The notes below the pieces were generated by a model. The model was not told the DNA's origin, ran no database searches, and saw only the letters and a list, made by a program, of their open reading frames with translations. Both the position numbers and the translations under genes were made by a program. Below, in pieces: positions 26,448-34,346 of a stretch of DNA of 64,000 nt (positions are counted from its first letter, which is position 1; every line of letters starts with the position of its first letter). The DNA comes from an uncultured Saprospiraceae bacterium (GTDB taxonomy: Bacteria > Bacteroidota > Bacteroidia > Chitinophagales > Saprospiraceae). Location: contig CALISO010000029.1 in NCBI GenBank assembly GCA_938041445.1, positions 81,032 through 145,031 on the forward strand, read 5' to 3'.

Positions 26448-27269
26448 TTATGATTCTAACAATTCCTGCATTTTAGTTTGAATAGCCTTAGCTTTCAATC
26501 CTGCGGCTTTTGCAAAGTCATAATTGTTTGATGCAAATATAATTCCTCTTGATGAATTTATCAGCAGGCCAACTTTACTATTATTACCATATTTGTAGAC
26601 TGCTTCTAGATCACCCCCTTGAGCTCCTACACCTGGTACTAAAAGGAAGTGGTCAGGAATAATTGTTCTAATTTGTTCAAAGAATTCAGGCTTTGTTGCT
26701 CCGACAACGTACATCAGTTGATCAGTACTGCCCCATTGCTTTGAAGTATTGAGCACAGTCTCGAAGAGGGGAACATTCCCTTCATTACTTTGTATCATTT
26801 GAAAATCCTGAGACCCAGCATTTGACGTAAGTCCAAGAATAATAGTCCACTTATCTTGATAAGACAAAAAAGGTTCTACTGAATCTTTACCCATATATGG
26901 CGCTACAGTAATGGCATCGCAATCTAATGTATCAAAGAATGCTTTGGCATATTGAAGGCTTGTATTACCGATATCACCACGTTTTGCATCAGCGATAATC
27001 AAATGTGTAGATGGAATGTAATTAATTGTCTTCTGTAAGGATAGCCATCCTTTGACACCAAGACTTTCATAAAATGCAGTATTGATCTTGTAAGCAACAC
27101 AGTATTCCGAAGTATGATCTATAATCTCCTTATTAAACGTAAATACTGGATCTTCTTGACTAAGGACTGAGGCCGGCAATCTTGTAATATCTGAATCTAA
27201 ACCAACGCAAAGAAAACTACGTGTTTCTAAAATGCGTTGGTGCAACCAATCGCTATGCTTAATAATCAT
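26448..27269 (-). CDS. pyrF: Orotidine 5'-phosphate decarboxylase (long type)
   Basis: Last step of UMP synthesis. Seen: FLCVGLDSDITRLP near residue 20, KINTAFYESLG near residue 62 with a catalytic Lys, IIADAKRGDIGNTS near residue 92 with the Asp-Lys-Asp catalytic array, and LLVPGVGAQGGDLEAV near residue 209. At 273 aa it belongs to the longer subgroup. Its ATG overlaps the stop of the upstream NFU gene by 4 nt, so the two are translationally coupled, although no metabolic link is obvious. Confidence 0.95.
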   Translation of the reverse strand: MIIKHSDWLHQRILETRSFLCVGLDSDITRLPASVLSQEDPVFTFNKEIIDHTSEYCVAYKINTAFYESLGVKGWLSLQKTINYIPSTHLIIADAKRGDIGNTSLQYAKAFFDTLDCDAITVAPYMGKDSVEPFLSYQDKWTIILGLTSNAGSQDFQMIQSNEGNVPLFETVLNTSKQWGSTDQLMYVVGATKPEFFEQIRTIIPDHFLLVPGVGAQGGDLEAVYKYGNNSKVGLLINSSRGIIFASNNYDFAKAAGLKAKAIQTKMQELLES

Positions 27270-27526
27270 ACACCAACTCCGTTAACGGCGATTATTTCTT
27301 TGATTTGTGGGACTTTAGTTTTGATGGTCTGCTCTACTCCAGCTCGCATTGTCATTGCTGACATAGAACAAGTCTCACAGTTACCTAGCCACTTCACTTT
27401 GACTACGAAATCATCAGTGACTTCGACAATTTCGATATTGCCACCATCCACCGCCAAGTGTGGTCGAATTTCATTCAATGCAGCGTCAACTGCGTCTGTA
27501 AGTTTCTGTTTTTCAAGTGATGACAT
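27266..27526 (-). CDS. NFU (NifU C-terminal) domain iron-sulfur carrier
   Basis: Small NFU protein that can carry an Fe-S cluster on a CxxC motif and hand it to target proteins. Seen: LNEIRPHLAVDGGNIEIV near residue 16, and WLGNCETCSMSAMTMRAGVE near residue 51 containing the CxxC. The 86 aa length is normal for a stand-alone NFU domain. A candidate -7 box (TACATTTG) lies just upstream. The Mrp-type ATPase, another Fe-S carrier family, is encoded 64 nt further upstream on the same strand, which supports an Fe-S maturation role. Confidence 0.93.
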   Translation of the reverse strand: MSSLEKQKLTDAVDAALNEIRPHLAVDGGNIEIVEVTDDFVVKVKWLGNCETCSMSAMTMRAGVEQTIKTKVPQIKEIIAVNGVGV

Positions 27527-27530
27527 ATAG

Positions 27531-27538
27531 CAAATGTA
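27531..27538 (-). promoter_or_regulatory. Candidate -7 box upstream of the NFU gene
   Basis: Minus strand TACATTTG matches TAnnTTTG four bases before the ATG. Transcription from it would give an almost leaderless mRNA. No clear -33 TTG is visible. Confidence 0.35.
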
Positions 27539-27590
27539 CGATTTATATTTATTAGAGTCTTGAAATAAAGCTTGGGATGCTACAACAGTT

Positions 27591-28676
27591 CTATGTGACC
27601 GTAATCTTCACCATTTGTGTCTCAGGCAAGTCTTTTTGACGAATTGCCAATTGTCCAAGAAATCCATCAGTAGCATTCTCTAAATAACCCTTTGCAACAT
27701 TTCCATCTTGTATCATCGCTGGCTTGCCTTGATCTGCACCCGATCCGACACCCATTACTAGAGGAACTTGACCGAGTAACTGTGTCTCCCCTAACTGAGC
27801 AAGTCTCTCTCCGCCACCACTGCCAAATAATTCATAACGATTATCAGGTAGCTCTTCAGGTGTGAACCAACTCATGTTCTCGATGACACCAAGTATTGGC
27901 ACATTGACATTAGGCAGTCTGAACATATTCATTGCTTTATGTGCATCAGCAACAGATACTTGCTGTGGAGTAGTAACCATCACTGCTCCTGTAAGCGGTA
28001 GTGACTGTACCAGTGTCAATTGTATATCGCCAGTTCCTGGTGGCAAATCGATAATCATAAAATCCAACTCAGGCCACAACGTATCATAGATAAACTGCTT
28101 AATAATTCCTGCTAGTCTTGGACCTCTGAGAACAACCGCTTGTTCTTCTTCTATCAGATAGCCTAGAGATATCGTATGAATACCATATTGCTCAATTGGA
28201 ATCATCTTTGCCTTCTCAGCGACCTTTCTGATTTGAGGTTTGGAGTCTTTCAACCCTAGCATTGTAGGCATAGACGGACCATACAAATCTGCATCCATAA
28301 GTCCGACTTTATACCCTTTTTGGCTAAGAGCAATAGCTAAGTTGGAAGATATAGTAGACTTGCCAACTCCTCCCTTTCCAGATGCAACTGCTATCACATG
28401 TTTCACTTGTGGCAATGGCGATGTAGCAGCGTGCTGTTGCTTCTTAAAATTGATCAACACTTGAGCATCAGGATATTCTTCCTGAACTACTTTTTCTGCC
28501 TCTGCTGAGTATAGCATCTTGAGATTATCCTCAGAAGGATGTAACACTATTGTAAATGTGACTCGGTTATCTTTGACTTGGAAGTCAAACATCTTACCAT
28601 CCTCTACGATGTTCTTAGAAGTATTAGGATTGATGACTTTACGAAGTAAAGACAGTACTTTATTATTATCTAACAT
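27591..28676 (-). CDS. Mrp/NBP35-family P-loop ATPase (Fe-S carrier)
   Basis: Mrp/ApbC-type ATPase of 361 aa implicated in Fe-S cluster delivery. Seen: an N-terminal MIP18/DUF59-like domain (about residues 1-90), deviant Walker A SGKGGVGKSTISSNLA near residue 109, MDADLYGPSMP near residue 133, and LDFMIIDLPPGTGDIQLT near residue 203. The C-terminal CxxC found in many Mrp proteins after the IENMSWF motif is replaced here by ENMSWFTPEELPDN, so cluster binding by that site is not expected. It is 64 nt upstream of the NFU gene. The 139 nt gap on its 5' side shows nothing else I recognise. Confidence 0.92.
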   Translation of the reverse strand: MLDNNKVLSLLRKVINPNTSKNIVEDGKMFDFQVKDNRVTFTIVLHPSEDNLKMLYSAEAEKVVQEEYPDAQVLINFKKQQHAATSPLPQVKHVIAVASGKGGVGKSTISSNLAIALSQKGYKVGLMDADLYGPSMPTMLGLKDSKPQIRKVAEKAKMIPIEQYGIHTISLGYLIEEEQAVVLRGPRLAGIIKQFIYDTLWPELDFMIIDLPPGTGDIQLTLVQSLPLTGAVMVTTPQQVSVADAHKAMNMFRLPNVNVPILGVIENMSWFTPEELPDNRYELFGSGGGERLAQLGETQLLGQVPLVMGVGSGADQGKPAMIQDGNVAKGYLENATDGFLGQLAIRQKDLPETQMVKITVT

Positions 28677-28815
28677 TAGGTATTATTGAATCCATTAAAA
28701 ATGTCGCATTCTTGAGAGTTTCGTTATGATCAACTCAAAACCTAGACTATACACAATCTACGTAAGCGATAAGTTCTTGCACGAGCCAAAATATTTTAAA
28801 TCATTATAAAAATGA

Positions 28816-29619
28816 CTATCCCATATCACTTACCTCCATCATCGCATCTTCTACCTGGTGAACAAGTTGAGTGTAGAGAGGGTCACGCTTAGTCTCCTTA
28901 GTTCTCACAAGAGGAAGGTTGACAGGTATATGCTTGACAAATTGGGAAGGTGCTGACTTCATAATGTAGATGTCATCAGCCAGAAATACTGCTTCAGGAA
29001 TATCGTGGGTCACAAAGATTACTGTACTTTGAAACTTGTTCCAAACATTTGAGAGAAGCATCTGCATATTGAGTCTAGTACGTATATCTAATGCTCCAAA
29101 TGGCTCATCCATTAAAATGATGGAAGGATTAGCAATGATACTTCTTGCAATGGCTACCCGTTGCAGTTGACCTCCTGACAATGTTGGATACTGGGCATAC
29201 TTCCATTCGTGTCCTTTTAATCCTACTAGTTCTATCAATTCCCTTGCTTGCTCTTCGCGTTCTTGCTTAGGTACTCCTTTGAATTTCAGTGCAAGTGAAA
29301 CATTCTCAAGTACTGTCATCCAGGGTAATGATGAATACTGTTGGAATACCATACTAGCACGATTGGTCTTGTCTGGGGGATTACCATTCAGCAAGACCTT
29401 GCCTTCTGTAGGTTGTTGTAAACCAGCAATATATCTGAGTAACGTGGACTTACCACAACCAGACATTCCCAAAATTACTATAAACTGCCCTTGATCAGGT
29501 TTGTCCTCAATCAGAAACTCTAAATCTTTGATTATGAATGACTCACCTCCATCATAGCTTTGGCCAATGCCCGTTAGCTCGACTATATTATTTAATGTTG
29601 TTTCTGGGAATATACTCAT
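28816..29619 (-). CDS. NitT/TauT-like ABC transporter ATP-binding protein
   Basis: ATPase subunit of an ABC importer, 267 aa. Seen: Walker A ILGMSGCGKSTLLRYIAGL near residue 48, Q-loop MVFQQYSSLPWM near residue 90, signature TLSGGQLQRVAIARSI near residue 145, Walker B IILMDEPFGALD near residue 165 and H-loop VIFVTHDIPEAVFLADD near residue 198, all intact. The sequence is closest in style to nitrate/taurine/sulfonate importers. Its start overlaps the permease stop by 4 nt. It is the last gene of the unusual operon with a binding protein fused to an OmpA domain and a PspA-like protein. Confidence 0.94.
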   Translation of the reverse strand: MSIFPETTLNNIVELTGIGQSYDGGESFIIKDLEFLIEDKPDQGQFIVILGMSGCGKSTLLRYIAGLQQPTEGKVLLNGNPPDKTNRASMVFQQYSSLPWMTVLENVSLALKFKGVPKQEREEQARELIELVGLKGHEWKYAQYPTLSGGQLQRVAIARSIIANPSIILMDEPFGALDIRTRLNMQMLLSNVWNKFQSTVIFVTHDIPEAVFLADDIYIMKSAPSQFVKHIPVNLPLVRTKETKRDPLYTQLVHQVEDAMMEVSDMG

Positions 29620-30773
29620 GTTGTTGCTACAGATTTAGCCCTTCCATTGATCATTGGTTCTACGAGTTCTTTGACTTTGTATGCGATGATACCAACAAAA
29701 ATGACATGAATCACCCATAATGTATCACCAAACAAATAGCTGAGTAACTTAAGGTCAAGAAAGTTGAATATCTCATCAAGTGCCAAGATGAGATATGCTC
29801 CAAGACATACCCATATCAGTGCTTTTATAGCAAAGTCGATCAACAACTCTACCATTGACTCCTTTTTTAGTTCTGATGAGTATTGTTCTGTAACTTGATA
29901 CTTATGTGGAAAGAATTTCTTATCTAAATACATAAATAAGCGATCCTGAAGTATTCCAATCAAAATAAAAATGATCAGTATTGCAAACACCTTGTCTGGT
30001 CTTCCAAATCGCTTACTCGTCCAAATGATTGTTCCTAATCCTCCTTGATTTGCCATTCCTTCTGCAACAATAATATATGTCCAACTGATTGCAGTCAATA
30101 CCCTGACATCATCCATCAACTTAGATAAGACTGATGGGATATAGACAGATCTGATTGTTTGCCATTTAGTCGCTCCAAGCGTATAGACAGTCTTAACATA
30201 TACATCATCAACGTCCTTGATTCTCTGAATAATGACAGGAACCAAGTAGATCATAATACCAAATGCTAAGAAGTTGATTTTCATATTTGCACCAAGACCC
30301 CATACCAATAGGAATAGACTCGTCACAGCTGTCAATGGTACGAACCGATAGGCATCAATCTGAGATTGAAATAAAGCATTGAATAAAGGAATCAATCCGA
30401 TTAAAAATGCAATTGGCAATGACCAAAGAATAGCCTTGAGGTACCCACCTAGATTAAAACCCATTGATAAACAGAAGTTCTTAATCAAGTCATTATCACG
30501 AAACATATCTGAAAATGCGCAACCGAACACTGAATTCACTTTTTGATCTCGTTGCTCCACCACTGTCTTACCATCAGTACCTTGATATGATACATCGATG
30601 GTATGCGTATAGCATTCACCAAAAGGTCGGGGCAATAGATTTCTAGGAGCAATAGGATCATCTCCCGCTGTCACGGCAACCCATATCAGCATTATCAACC
30701 CAAAACCTATGATACCAAAGATGGTTCTTTGACTTTTAGATACCGGGCCCCTCAATTCAAACATCCAAGACAT
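29616..30773 (-). CDS. ABC transporter permease with extended periplasmic insert and C-terminal membrane segments
   Basis: Membrane subunit of the importer, 385 aa, much longer than the usual 250-270 aa. Seen: a first membrane segment (IFGIIGFGLIMLIWVAV, residues 18-34), a roughly 60-residue extracytoplasmic region with two Cys (GECYTHT, FGCAFSD), the permease core with EAA-like loop YTLGATKWQTIRSVYIP near residue 195, TYIIVAEGM near residue 230, and then two extra membrane segments at the C-terminus (ALIWVCLGAYLILALD and LWVIHVIFVGIIAYKV). The extra parts may contact the OmpA-fused binding protein or the PspA-like protein encoded upstream. It is 6 nt from the binding-protein gene and overlaps the ATPase gene by 4 nt. 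Confidence 0.92.
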   Translation of the reverse strand: MSWMFELRGPVSKSQRTIFGIIGFGLIMLIWVAVTAGDDPIAPRNLLPRPFGECYTHTIDVSYQGTDGKTVVEQRDQKVNSVFGCAFSDMFRDNDLIKNFCLSMGFNLGGYLKAILWSLPIAFLIGLIPLFNALFQSQIDAYRFVPLTAVTSLFLLVWGLGANMKINFLAFGIMIYLVPVIIQRIKDVDDVYVKTVYTLGATKWQTIRSVYIPSVLSKLMDDVRVLTAISWTYIIVAEGMANQGGLGTIIWTSKRFGRPDKVFAILIIFILIGILQDRLFMYLDKKFFPHKYQVTEQYSSELKKESMVELLIDFAIKALIWVCLGAYLILALDEIFNFLDLKLLSYLFGDTLWVIHVIFVGIIAYKVKELVEPMINGRAKSVATT

Positions 30774-30779
30774 AGGCGA

Positions 30780-32420
30780 TTATCCTGGGATTAATTCGAA
30801 ATCTGTCCTTCTATTTTTTGCTTTACACTCGGCAGTAGCATTGGACTCACATCCTGCAACTGGCTTATTCGGTCCATTACCTAAGATCACAAACCTGTTT
30901 CTATCTAGACCATATTCTTGTTGTAGATAGCTTGCTACTGACTGTGCTCTTTTTTCCGAAAGGGTGATATTGTTTTGTAATGATCCAGTACTATCTGTAT
31001 TTCCTTCAATACGAATTTTTGTACCTGCAAATGCTTTTGCCACTTCAGCAAACTGCAGATCGATTATTGTCTTTGCATTAGCAGTCAATTGATGTTGCCC
31101 TGTTGCAAAACTTATACTTACTGGCTTAGTTGCAATCGGTGCTACAACCTTATCCTTAGGAGACGCAGGAGTAAATACCTTACTCTTTTCTGCTGCATAC
31201 TTAGATCCTTGAAGCTCACTAGCATTTTGTACAGCTCCAGTGTAGATCACAGACCTCCAACTTGGGGCTGTCTTAGTCGCATCTCCAGTCTTCACAAAGT
31301 TCTTAGACATCTTGGTGTATAGTTCTTTACCTGTCATCCCTTTATAACTTGGATTAAGGCCAAAGAAGTTGACATTATCACCGTGTGAAGTCCACTTTAC
31401 AACAGACATCATTCCAAGTGCATCATCAGTAGACACACCATTTAGTTCGGCTAGATACTTTGCAGCTTTCTCTTGGTTAGACTTATTATTAAGTTCAGCA
31501 ACACCTTTCATCCAACCCTCGTAGAAATCATTAAACATTTGTCTCTTTCCGTCGATTACGTCTTGTGTTGCTACCATAATGTCGGCAATGACATTAGTTT
31601 GACTCTCTGTATTCAGTAGTATTGATGAACCAGGAACATCTCTAGTTGCGATAATATCATCTGGACTCCAAACGACAGCCGCATCTACATCATTAGTTCT
31701 GAATAACTCTGCAGCTTTCAGGTTATCTGTAGTTTTGATGACCTTGACATCGTTATAATTCAGTCCTGCTGCTTCCAAAGATGTAATTAGCAATGTTTGA
31801 GCTGGTGAAGGAACTGCAACTGCAATTGTCTTACCCTTCAGGTCATTGACTGACTTGATTCCTCTCTTTACAATAATCGCATCTCCACCTCTAGACCAGT
31901 CAACCTGCATAAATGCTCTTGGATTGGCTGCATTGATCTCATCAGGTGCTGTATACAATGGAAATGCATCAGCAGTCTGCACGATGACGTCATACTCACC
32001 TGCCAACCACGCGTCCATTGCTACAATCAAGTCATTTTCTAGTTTGAAGTCAACTTTAAAACCATACTCTTTATAGAAACGACTTCTGAGATTTGCTTCA
32101 GCACCTTCATTGAAATATAATCCTGGTGCATATCCACCCCAACTTACAAGTTGGACTCTTAATGTCTCATCGTCACCTCTCGATGTAGAGTTAGCTGATT
32201 TTCCAGCGTTGGTATTTTTACTCCCATCACTATTCTTGCCTAGGATTGTTGTTTTATCTCCATTCGTTGAAGTTCTAGTTTCTTCTGTTTTGTCAGCAAC
32301 GTTGATTGAGCCATCCGGATTAACGAATTTTTCTTTCAATTTCAGAAAGCCAAATGCCAATATCGCTAGTATGATAGCGGTGATTAATAATTTTGAAAAT
32401 GTGGTTAGACGCTTTGCCAT
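30780..32420 (-). CDS. Membrane-anchored ABC substrate-binding protein fused to OmpA-like domain
   Basis: A 546 aa two-domain envelope protein. Residues 10-28 are a single membrane anchor (LLITAIILAILAFGFL) with no lipobox or obvious cleavage site. A Ser/Thr/Lys/Asp linker covers about 35-85. Residues ~87-345 are an NMT1-like type 2 periplasmic binding domain (LRVQLVSWGGYAPG, DLKGKTIAVAVPSPAQTL, DVDAAVVWSPDD). After a second linker, residues ~438-546 are an OmpA-like peptidoglycan-binding domain (ISFATGQHQLTANAK, IEGNTDSTGS, LSEKRAQSVASYL, NRRTDFEL). Followed 6 nt later by the permease. This layout would tie an importer to the cell wall. Substrate unknown; similarity to the NitT/TauT class is only at family level. 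Confidence 0.92.
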   Translation of the reverse strand: MAKRLTTFSKLLITAIILAILAFGFLKLKEKFVNPDGSINVADKTEETRTSTNGDKTTILGKNSDGSKNTNAGKSANSTSRGDDETLRVQLVSWGGYAPGLYFNEGAEANLRSRFYKEYGFKVDFKLENDLIVAMDAWLAGEYDVIVQTADAFPLYTAPDEINAANPRAFMQVDWSRGGDAIIVKRGIKSVNDLKGKTIAVAVPSPAQTLLITSLEAAGLNYNDVKVIKTTDNLKAAELFRTNDVDAAVVWSPDDIIATRDVPGSSILLNTESQTNVIADIMVATQDVIDGKRQMFNDFYEGWMKGVAELNNKSNQEKAAKYLAELNGVSTDDALGMMSVVKWTSHGDNVNFFGLNPSYKGMTGKELYTKMSKNFVKTGDATKTAPSWRSVIYTGAVQNASELQGSKYAAEKSKVFTPASPKDKVVAPIATKPVSISFATGQHQLTANAKTIIDLQFAEVAKAFAGTKIRIEGNTDSTGSLQNNITLSEKRAQSVASYLQQEYGLDRNRFVILGNGPNKPVAGCESNATAECKAKNRRTDFELIPG

Positions 32421-32473
32421 TTTATTATGGTATGTATTTGTGATTGAATGTTTTGACGTATTGTGTTGACTTC

Positions 32474-33487
32474 CTAAAAGAAGTCATCATATTCATTGTT
32501 ACCAGATTGTTCTTTGACCTTTTCAATATGTGAATCGAGTTCTAGTATATCCTCTTTCTCAACATCATTGAGAATATCTTGCTTGGCAGCTCCCAATATC
32601 AGGGAATCTGACTTGGCTTCCCACTCCTCAAGCATTTTCATTCCTTTCTCTTCAAAGATACCGTTTTGTATATCTATAGAATTCATAAAATCTTCTGACA
32701 TATCCATAAAATTCTCCATCTCTCCTACCTTCAATGATACATCATCAGTGATTACTTCCATTGCTTGATCAAACATTGCTTTCTTATCCTTATCCCCTTT
32801 GATGATATTCATTGCAGACTTCATCGCACTATGACTTGCGAGAATTGCCTTTTGCTCTTGTGACTTAATCTTTACCTGATCTTCAATATCCTCGATTAAG
32901 ATGTAAGAATTGTCCGACATCTTTGTCAAGACTCGCTGCATTACTTCCATCTTTTTCAGCAACGTTTCAAGCTTCACATTACTCTCTTTAAGTCTTCCAG
33001 CCTTCCGAGTCTTAAGGATGAGCTGTTTCTCATTGTTATTGACTTTTGCCTTGGTTGCAATGTTCATATTTGACTTGATCTCCTCACTGTTATTGAATAT
33101 CATCTCCATCAACTTGTGCTTTTCTTTACGCAACTTGCCAATTTGGATATTCATTTTTTTGAGGTTATACTTTAGGTCATCGACATATCCATTAAGGATG
33201 CTCATCGGGTCAATCTTGACAAAGATTCCAGTAATCCACCGCATCAATGATTGATACATATAGCCCACAACAGACCTTGTACGTGAATCTAATGCCATAA
33301 ATACAATGAGCCCAACAGTAATCAAACCTACTGCCATACCTATTGGTGTCACTAGTGCACCGGCTAAGACTGTGAAAAACTTAATAATAAAGAATGTTGC
33401 AAGACCAAGTGACCCTAGGAGAAATAGACCTCCAACGATTCCTTCAGGCTTTTGCCAAAATGACTTAGTGAGTCGCTTTCTTGCCAT
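32474..33487 (-). CDS. PspA/IM30-like coiled-coil protein with N-terminal membrane anchor
   Basis: A 337 aa protein I read as a membrane-tethered PspA relative. Residues about 15-57 contain two closely spaced membrane segments (GLFLLGSLGLATFFIIKFF and TPIGMAVGLITVGLIVFMAL). Then an amphipathic helix (GYMYQSLMRWITGIFVKI) and the PspA-like start DPMSILNGYVDDLKYNLKKM near residue 93, matching the EDP...LVRLMIQEM pattern of PspA. Long helical segments of alternating Lys and Glu follow to about residue 290. Classical PspA is peripheral and lacks transmembrane helices, so this is a variant. PspA proteins form membrane-repairing polymers; function here is inferred. It is 53 nt upstream of the binding-protein/OmpA gene. 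Confidence 0.75.
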   Translation of the reverse strand: MARKRLTKSFWQKPEGIVGGLFLLGSLGLATFFIIKFFTVLAGALVTPIGMAVGLITVGLIVFMALDSRTRSVVGYMYQSLMRWITGIFVKIDPMSILNGYVDDLKYNLKKMNIQIGKLRKEKHKLMEMIFNNSEEIKSNMNIATKAKVNNNEKQLILKTRKAGRLKESNVKLETLLKKMEVMQRVLTKMSDNSYILIEDIEDQVKIKSQEQKAILASHSAMKSAMNIIKGDKDKKAMFDQAMEVITDDVSLKVGEMENFMDMSEDFMNSIDIQNGIFEEKGMKMLEEWEAKSDSLILGAAKQDILNDVEKEDILELDSHIEKVKEQSGNNEYDDFF

Positions 33488-33510
33488 AGAGTTTTAATGT
33501 GTGTAGAGTA

Positions 33511-33518
33511 CAAAAGTA
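33511..33518 (-). promoter_or_regulatory. Candidate -7 box upstream of the PspA-like gene
   Basis: Minus strand TACTTTTG matches TAnnTTTG and lies 23 nt before the ATG, inside the 118 nt gap after the coiled-coil gene. No -33 TTG at 17-23 nt is seen. It could give the PspA-ABC part its own transcript. Confidence 0.35.
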
Positions 33519-33605
33519 CGAATCTATAACGAGATATGGAGTAAGATAAATTCCAACCTTGTTATGTAGTTAGTCTAAGAAAACAGACTGTTTATCTATA
33601 CAGGC

Positions 33606-34286
33606 CTAAGAACTATGTTGTTTGATCATATCAAGGTCTTTCTGTATCTGGTCTACAAGGATGTGGTAAGCACCATAGAAGCCATCTTTGGTTGCAGCGA
33701 CTTTTGCAGAAGCCTTACTTGACGATTGCTTGATTTGCTCTAAATCTGCCTTAAGTTTCTCAACTTCTTGTTGCAGTTCAACAATACGATCCTCTCTATC
33801 CTTAATGCCCTTGACGTGTGCCTTCAGTTTTTCTTCACGTTTTTGCACACGGTTTGTTTGTTGATTATCAAACGCTACCTGAAATTTTTGCTCTTCTGAA
33901 AGTAGAACCGCTAAATACTTATCACCCGATTGCACTAAACTTTTAGGTGTAGCACCCATCGTTTTTGCCATCGCTAAAGCTGACTTATATCGAGTAGCAT
34001 CGTCCATATCAACATTACCAAGACTTTGTAGTGATTGCTTGAATTCTAAATAATCAAAGCCCTCAATGTTGTTCTTCTCTATCGCCTCCAGTAATTTATT
34101 GATAAATCTCTCACTTGGTTGAGCATCCGCACTAGGCCGTGGCACGTCTTTACTAGTTGGAGCAGTAGTCTGCGGCTTAGGCTTAGGATTTGAGGTCGGC
34201 TTGACTTTATTACTTTCCTTGGCCTCAGGAGTACCATCTTTAGCACCTTCGTCAACGATGAATAGGTTTTTGATCTTATCGAGCAT
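33606..34286 (-). CDS. Coiled-coil protein of unknown function in the PspA-ABC cluster
   Basis: I do not recognise a family. The 226 aa protein has a short N-terminal helix (MLDKIKNLFIVDE), a low-complexity Pro/Lys/Thr linker (residues ~25-55, KPTSNPKPKPQTTAPTS), a helical domain (ERFINKLLEAIEKNNIEGFDYLEF, quoted in part), and a coiled coil at about residues 135-200 (DREDRIVELQQEVEKLKADL). It has no signal peptide or membrane segment, so it is cytosolic. It lies 118 nt upstream of the PspA-like gene on the same strand; I infer that it may be a soluble partner of that protein. A palindrome sits just upstream of its start. Confidence 0.8.
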   Translation of the reverse strand: MLDKIKNLFIVDEGAKDGTPEAKESNKVKPTSNPKPKPQTTAPTSKDVPRPSADAQPSERFINKLLEAIEKNNIEGFDYLEFKQSLQSLGNVDMDDATRYKSALAMAKTMGATPKSLVQSGDKYLAVLLSEEQKFQVAFDNQQTNRVQKREEKLKAHVKGIKDREDRIVELQQEVEKLKADLEQIKQSSSKASAKVAATKDGFYGAYHILVDQIQKDLDMIKQHSS

Positions 34287-34315
34287 AGAGATTTTTTATG
34301 AATGTCAACGTCCAA

Positions 34316-34330
34316 GTTACAACTTGTAAC
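34316..34330. promoter_or_regulatory. 15-bp palindrome upstream of the coiled-coil gene
   Basis: GTTACAA and TTGTAAC flank one central base. It lies in the 60 nt gap between the HsdR-N-like gene and the coiled-coil gene, 30 nt before the latter's ATG, a position suited to an operator. The regulator is unknown. Confidence 0.35.
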
Positions 34331-34346
34331 AATTATATACAATGGC

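Noticed and set aside
27591-28676. Mrp ATPase as a broken protein because it lacks the C-terminal CxxC
   Set aside because: Some bacterial Mrp-type proteins lack this motif while all ATPase motifs are intact, so I treat it as a normal variant.
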